Below, piece after piece: positions 7,890 to 11,055 of a DNA stretch of 11,055 nt (positions are counted from its first letter, which is position 1; each line of letters opens with the position of its first letter). The position numbers were made by a program, and so were the translations under genes. The stretch is from Halocaridina rubra. Taxonomy: Eukaryota; Arthropoda; Malacostraca; Decapoda; Atyidae. Below the pieces are notes generated by a model, which saw nothing but the letters and a program-made list of their open reading frames with translations, was not told where the DNA came from and ran no database searches. Location of the stretch: NCBI GenBank assembly GCA_037179515.1, contig JAXCGZ010005366.1, forward strand, positions 1 through 11,055, in the 5' to 3' direction.

Positions 7890-8237
7890 TTTGCTGGATT
7901 TATCTTTACCTTATACAAATCACAATAATTTTGGCTAGGTGGCCAAACTAAACTAATACCAAAATTCACTAGGATTATAATATTTATATCCTAGGTACAC
8001 TTGATTACACGCATATATTCAAATAGCTAATCTAAACCTTCCCTTGGACTAAAGAATTCGACATCAGCAGTGATATCACAAAAAATATGCCATGGATTTA
8101 TGCGCAGTGTTTTAATATTAAATTTCAAAAACAATACCAAAGGTAGCCTATTCCAAATTCCATTCAGTAAATGTAGTAAAGTATGCTAGCTAGGCTAGGC
8201 ACCATCCTGTTCGAAGGACCAGAAAAAACCTAGAATA
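7890..8237 (-). other. BEL/Pao 5' leader between 5' LTR and gag
   Basis: This roughly 350-nt AT-rich stretch between the 5' LTR and the gag ATG holds a candidate primer-binding site. No coding frame is recognisable. Packaging or dimerisation signals would be expected in this interval by analogy with other LTR elements, but I cannot identify any. Confidence 0.5.
8202..8221 (-). promoter_or_regulatory. Candidate tRNA primer-binding site
   Basis: The minus strand reads TGGTCCTTCGAACAGGATGG, starting 16 nt after the 5' LTR. TGG would pair with a tRNA CCA end. It is the first TGG after the LTR, and the sequence contains TTCGAA, reminiscent of a T loop. However, TTCGA sits too close to the CCA for a normal tRNA 3' end, and TCCT/AGGA can fold on itself. 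The call is tentative and I cannot name the tRNA. Confidence 0.4.
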
Positions 8238-9179
8238 TGTGGTGACTATTCCCAGAATGCCTGCTTTCACCTGGTCAATGAATAGTCTACTCTCAGTTTT
8301 TTGCAGGCTACCGTACACAAAAATATTTACTCCACCAACTTCAAATAAAGTTGGGCTAAAACTTACTGACTTATAATTAAATATAAGACAAACTGTACGG
8401 TACTAAAGGGGAAGGGCATGAGTTACGTTTGCTTAATAGTTAGTGGAGAACTCCCACTGGTTAATAACACAAATACACTAAATAATATTAACTGAACACT
8501 GCATAAATCCAGGCTTAAAAGAAAGACTCATCGATAAAATATAAAAATATATTGAAAAAAAGTTAATATTATAATGGAGCAATATTTCAGCTTAAAAGAA
8601 AAGGATAAATTTTACTTTAGTTTAGGCGGCAATAAGGTAAATTTTACAAAAATAACAAAGAGTTATAGCTCCAGGCATGACTGCTGGACACATCAAAATA
8701 AACAACACTTAATATCGAAATAATAATTGTTCAAAATCCAAGAACTATATACAATATTGAAACACAGTCACTGCTTGACAAATTCGACAGCACTAGTCCA
8801 AGGGGCGAAATGGGAGGCTCATAAATTTACACTAATTTTACGAGTCTCTAACAATAGCTCATCACCTGGTGCCGTCCTCAGAGAAAGTCCTCGTCCGTTC
8901 TGTAAACAAAGCAAACGAGCATCACATTCTAAAATAAAAGGATATAATTTTATCATATTATACATAATTAAGGATTTCCTAAGATTTAGATTAGCTTTAC
9001 AAACAAATTCCAATTATTCATGAAAAAATAATGAATTAATGACAAAATAAATGATTGTTATAATATAGTCTCTCAAATGAATATATTCATGTAGGTAGAT
9101 GCAATATTACTTATGGCATTACAATAAAACACACACAAGGTATAACTAATGAAACTGTGGTGATAGACAGATCACCACA
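8238..9179 (-). repeat. 5' LTR of the BEL/Pao element
   Basis: A 942-bp copy of the left LTR with the same TGTGGTGA...TCACCACA ends. In element orientation it is the promoter-bearing 5' LTR. Its outer end (9156-9179) is a perfect 9-bp inverted repeat, TGTGGTGAT and ATCACCACA around AGACAG, which is spoiled by one extra base in the other LTR. It has a 2-nt insertion in an A-rich stretch near 8658 relative to the left copy. I could not identify a TATA box or transcription start with confidence. Confidence 0.93.
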
Positions 9180-9184
9180 AACAC
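9180..9184. repeat. Target-site duplication, right copy (AACAC)
   Basis: AACAC directly after the right LTR end, identical to 338-342. It then runs straight into the tandem-repeat unit (CCCTTTACATTATAAAT), so the array resumes without loss. Confidence 0.85.
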
Positions 9185-9375
9185 CCTTTACATTATAAAT
9201 AACAGCAAGCAACGTAAATTTTTATGAAAGTGGTAGATAAAATTACGATGAATGACGTGATGATGACGTGACACACATACTCATTTACAATTATTTTTTC
9301 GTTTACAAACTGTATAAACCCTCCCTGCACTGTTAAAAAAACACCCTTTACATTATAAGTAACAGCAAGCAACGG
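9185..9375. repeat. Tandem repeat array, right part
   Basis: The interrupted unit continues here, with the next unit at about 9344, which breaks off after AACAGCAAGCAACG at about 9374. After that the sequence is unrelated, so this is the right border of the array. The units differ from the left ones by scattered substitutions, for example GTTTACAAAC instead of GTTTACGTAC. The 65-codon minus-strand frame here is nearly the same as the one at 30-212, because both come from the repeat. Confidence 0.82.
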
Positions 9376-11055
9376 AAAATCATTCATCATCTCTCGTTAT
9401 ATTTATGTTTCGTGTCTCTATGTCTAATGTTATGCAGGTTTACAGCTATCATCTGTGTTTTGGCAATAAGTACATGTGCATATTATTGAAATACTGATAT
9501 ATAACAATTGTATCTGACTAACTATTAATTAATAGCATTTACTCTTCTGCATTAGATAATCTTCTATATCAATGAAGTAGCTTCACTGACATACTTTGAC
9601 ATCTACACAAATACTTCATAGAATAAACCTGGGTAGCAAGTTTATAGACCACATTTGCATGACCAAACTTCCATTCTTTTAGCATAGCCAGTTAAGGAAC
9701 TCTTGCCTAGGTTACACAGGTAGGAAAAATATTTATTTGCTATGTGTGATGAGAACTTTATCCTCAAAAATATCCTTTATAATCATTTTGATGTTTTAAT
9801 TGCCTAAGAGATTTGATAAGGATATGTTGGACGTGAAAACTTTAAAATAACACCTCGAGTGTAAGTATCTTTTCTTTCTCAGAAAAGATTATTCTTCTAC
9901 TCAAGTATGTTTTATTGTATTGTTGCATTTTTAATGATTGGTTTAGTCTGTACTTATGTAGGTTTTGTCCCTCAACTGTCGTGTAGCGTTTGTTGAAGTC
10001 GCGTTGTATCTTGCTGCGCTTTTAAAAACTGGCCCATTGTATCTGGAAGTTGCTGTATTTATTCATTCAAATCTCTATATATAATTTGCATCCATGTTTC
10101 AAGGCATATATAACTGATTATACAAAGTAAGTTAATATTTTTGGGTTATTGCATATGTTATTAAGGGGAGGGAGAATTGCATATTTTTTATTTCAGTAAT
10201 AAAGATTTAAGGTATTATATATGCAGCTCTTAATCTCATGATAAGGAAAGTTAAAAGTTAAATTAAAAACAGGCTGTTCATATACTCCATAGTCAAACAG
10301 CGTTTGTAGGTGTGAAGGTGACTTGGCAGCTTAAAAGGTTTGGGGATGTAGATCTGAGCTGTCAGGATTGTTCTACCAACGAAGTACAACCCGCGGGTTT
10401 TCAATTGTCCTAGCTTATTGTAAAGCATAGTGGTGAGAAGAGAGGAAAAACATGGGGATTGCTCACCAGTTCTGCCCCTTGGGGGATTGTTGAGCCATTT
10501 GTAAATTAATTGACTCTGGAACAATGACTTTGGCCAATGAAGGTTAAGTGTGAATAAAACTACGATTTCTAGTTTTCAAAAGTTTTTCTTGTTTATCTGA
10601 AGAGTGTTTTTAGTCCGCCTTCTTTGACATAGGCTGGACATATATTTGCTGCTCCTGACTGAGACACATTTTAGTAGAGTTACTCATGCAAGTGTTTATA
10701 CTTCCTGAATGGTAATTGATACAGACCATGCATAATAATGCTTGTCTCTTGCATTTGCTATACTTTATTCAACTTATTTTTATATCGTATCAGATATATT
10801 GTAATGTATGTAAATAAATTAAATGTAAAAAAAATAAACAAAATGCCACAATGATGAGTAAAATTCGTCCTCTTGAGTGGGAAGTGGCATGATGCCCTCC
10901 AATGACTACCCCCATATTGGGAGAGGACATCCCTGGCTGCAGTGGATTGATTTTTGTTTCTTTTTATAGAGACCATATTATTACCAAAGAAATCATGATT
11001 GTATGATATATAGCATTTTCTATCTCTTAGTAAAGATATCTTGTTCTATTACTCC
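9376..11055. other. AT-rich flank with no recognised gene
   Basis: About 1.7 kb of AT-rich, probably host, DNA. I saw several isolated AATAAA motifs (about 10197, 10553 and 10836), a small hairpin at 9867-9889 and short frames such as an 88-codon minus-strand frame (10524-10258). None resembles a known protein and none has supporting signals. The stretch 10850-10960 has two adjacent short plus-strand frames (MMSKIRPLEWEVA, then PSNDYPHIGRGHPWLQW one base out of phase). These could be a decayed exon or chance. No rRNA, tRNA or repeat family was recognised. Confidence 0.5.

Larger units (their letters stand above)
343..9179 (-). mobile_element. BEL/Pao-type LTR retrotransposon, internally deleted and interrupted by a LINE
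   Basis: This is an LTR element in minus orientation. It has two near-identical LTRs, an 8-bp terminal inverted repeat, an AACAC target duplication, a purine tract beside the left (3') LTR and gag-protease remains. The family call rests on the gag region: a DUF1759-like segment, then a row of CCHC-type cysteine/histidine motifs, then a DTGA aspartic protease of the DUF1758 type. This order is characteristic of BEL/Pao. Without the LINE the internal region is only about 2.3 kb, whereas autonomous BEL elements carry a multi-kilobase pol. No reverse transcriptase, RNase H or integrase is present, so the copy is non-autonomous. Gag carries two nonsense codons, one frameshift and the LINE insertion, so it is also dead as a Gag source. 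Confidence 0.92.

Noticed and set aside
9861..9889. GTAAGT...TTTCTCAG splice-site pair, and hairpin ATCTTTTC/GAAAAGAT
   Set aside because: The implied intron would be about 22 nt, too short, and no coding frame flanks it. The 8-bp hairpin with a 7-nt loop is A/T-rich and can arise by chance.
10258..10524. 88-codon minus-strand frame in the right flank
   Set aside because: No recognisable domain or supporting signal. It is plausible by chance in this length of DNA.
1..11055. CRISPR array, bacterial operon or defence system
   Set aside because: There are no short direct repeats with spacers, no ribosome-binding sites and no prokaryotic genes. The retroelement content points to an animal genome.

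Overview
This window looks like intergenic DNA from an AT-rich animal genome, packed with retroelements. No host gene is recognisable. A BEL/Pao LTR retrotransposon and a LINE of the CR1/L2/Jockey type, together with long AT-rich non-coding stretches, suggest an arthropod, perhaps a crustacean. The taxon is an inference from element types, not from a marker gene.

The layout is nested in three layers. (1) The substrate is a tandem array with a period of about 158-163 bp (1-342 and 9180 to about 9375). (2) A BEL/Pao element on the minus strand (343-9179) is inserted in the array. It has two 941/942-bp LTRs that differ by about 1% by eye, perfect 8-bp TGTGGTGA...TCACCACA ends, a 5-bp target duplication AACAC, a purine tract beside the 3' LTR, and gag-protease remains (7889-7578, about 2930-2523, 2526-1375). 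Reverse transcriptase, RNase H and integrase are absent. The protease runs in frame into a short basic tail and stops about 80 bp before the purine tract, so this looks like an internally deleted, non-autonomous derivative. (3) A plus-strand LINE of about 4.65 kb (about 2931 to about 7580) sits inside gag. It has a 5' UTR, an intact ORF1 (coiled coil plus RRM-like domain, 3601-4680), and an ORF2 (apurinic-type endonuclease, reverse transcriptase and C-terminal domain, about 4683-7504). ORF2 is broken once by a frameshift (about 5110) and once by a stop codon (6923-6925). A strong stem-loop lies in its short 3' UTR (7529-7561).

The order of events is: array, then BEL insertion, then LINE insertion. 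From 9376 to the right edge there is AT-rich sequence without a supportable gene.

The observations most worth checking are these. The ORF1/ORF2 overlap is in the -1 frame, lacks any AUG for ORF2, and carries a canonical A AAT TTT slippery heptamer. The LINE has a compact 3' hairpin. The BEL has an in-frame deletion of pol. Both frameshifts in the window lie in T runs.
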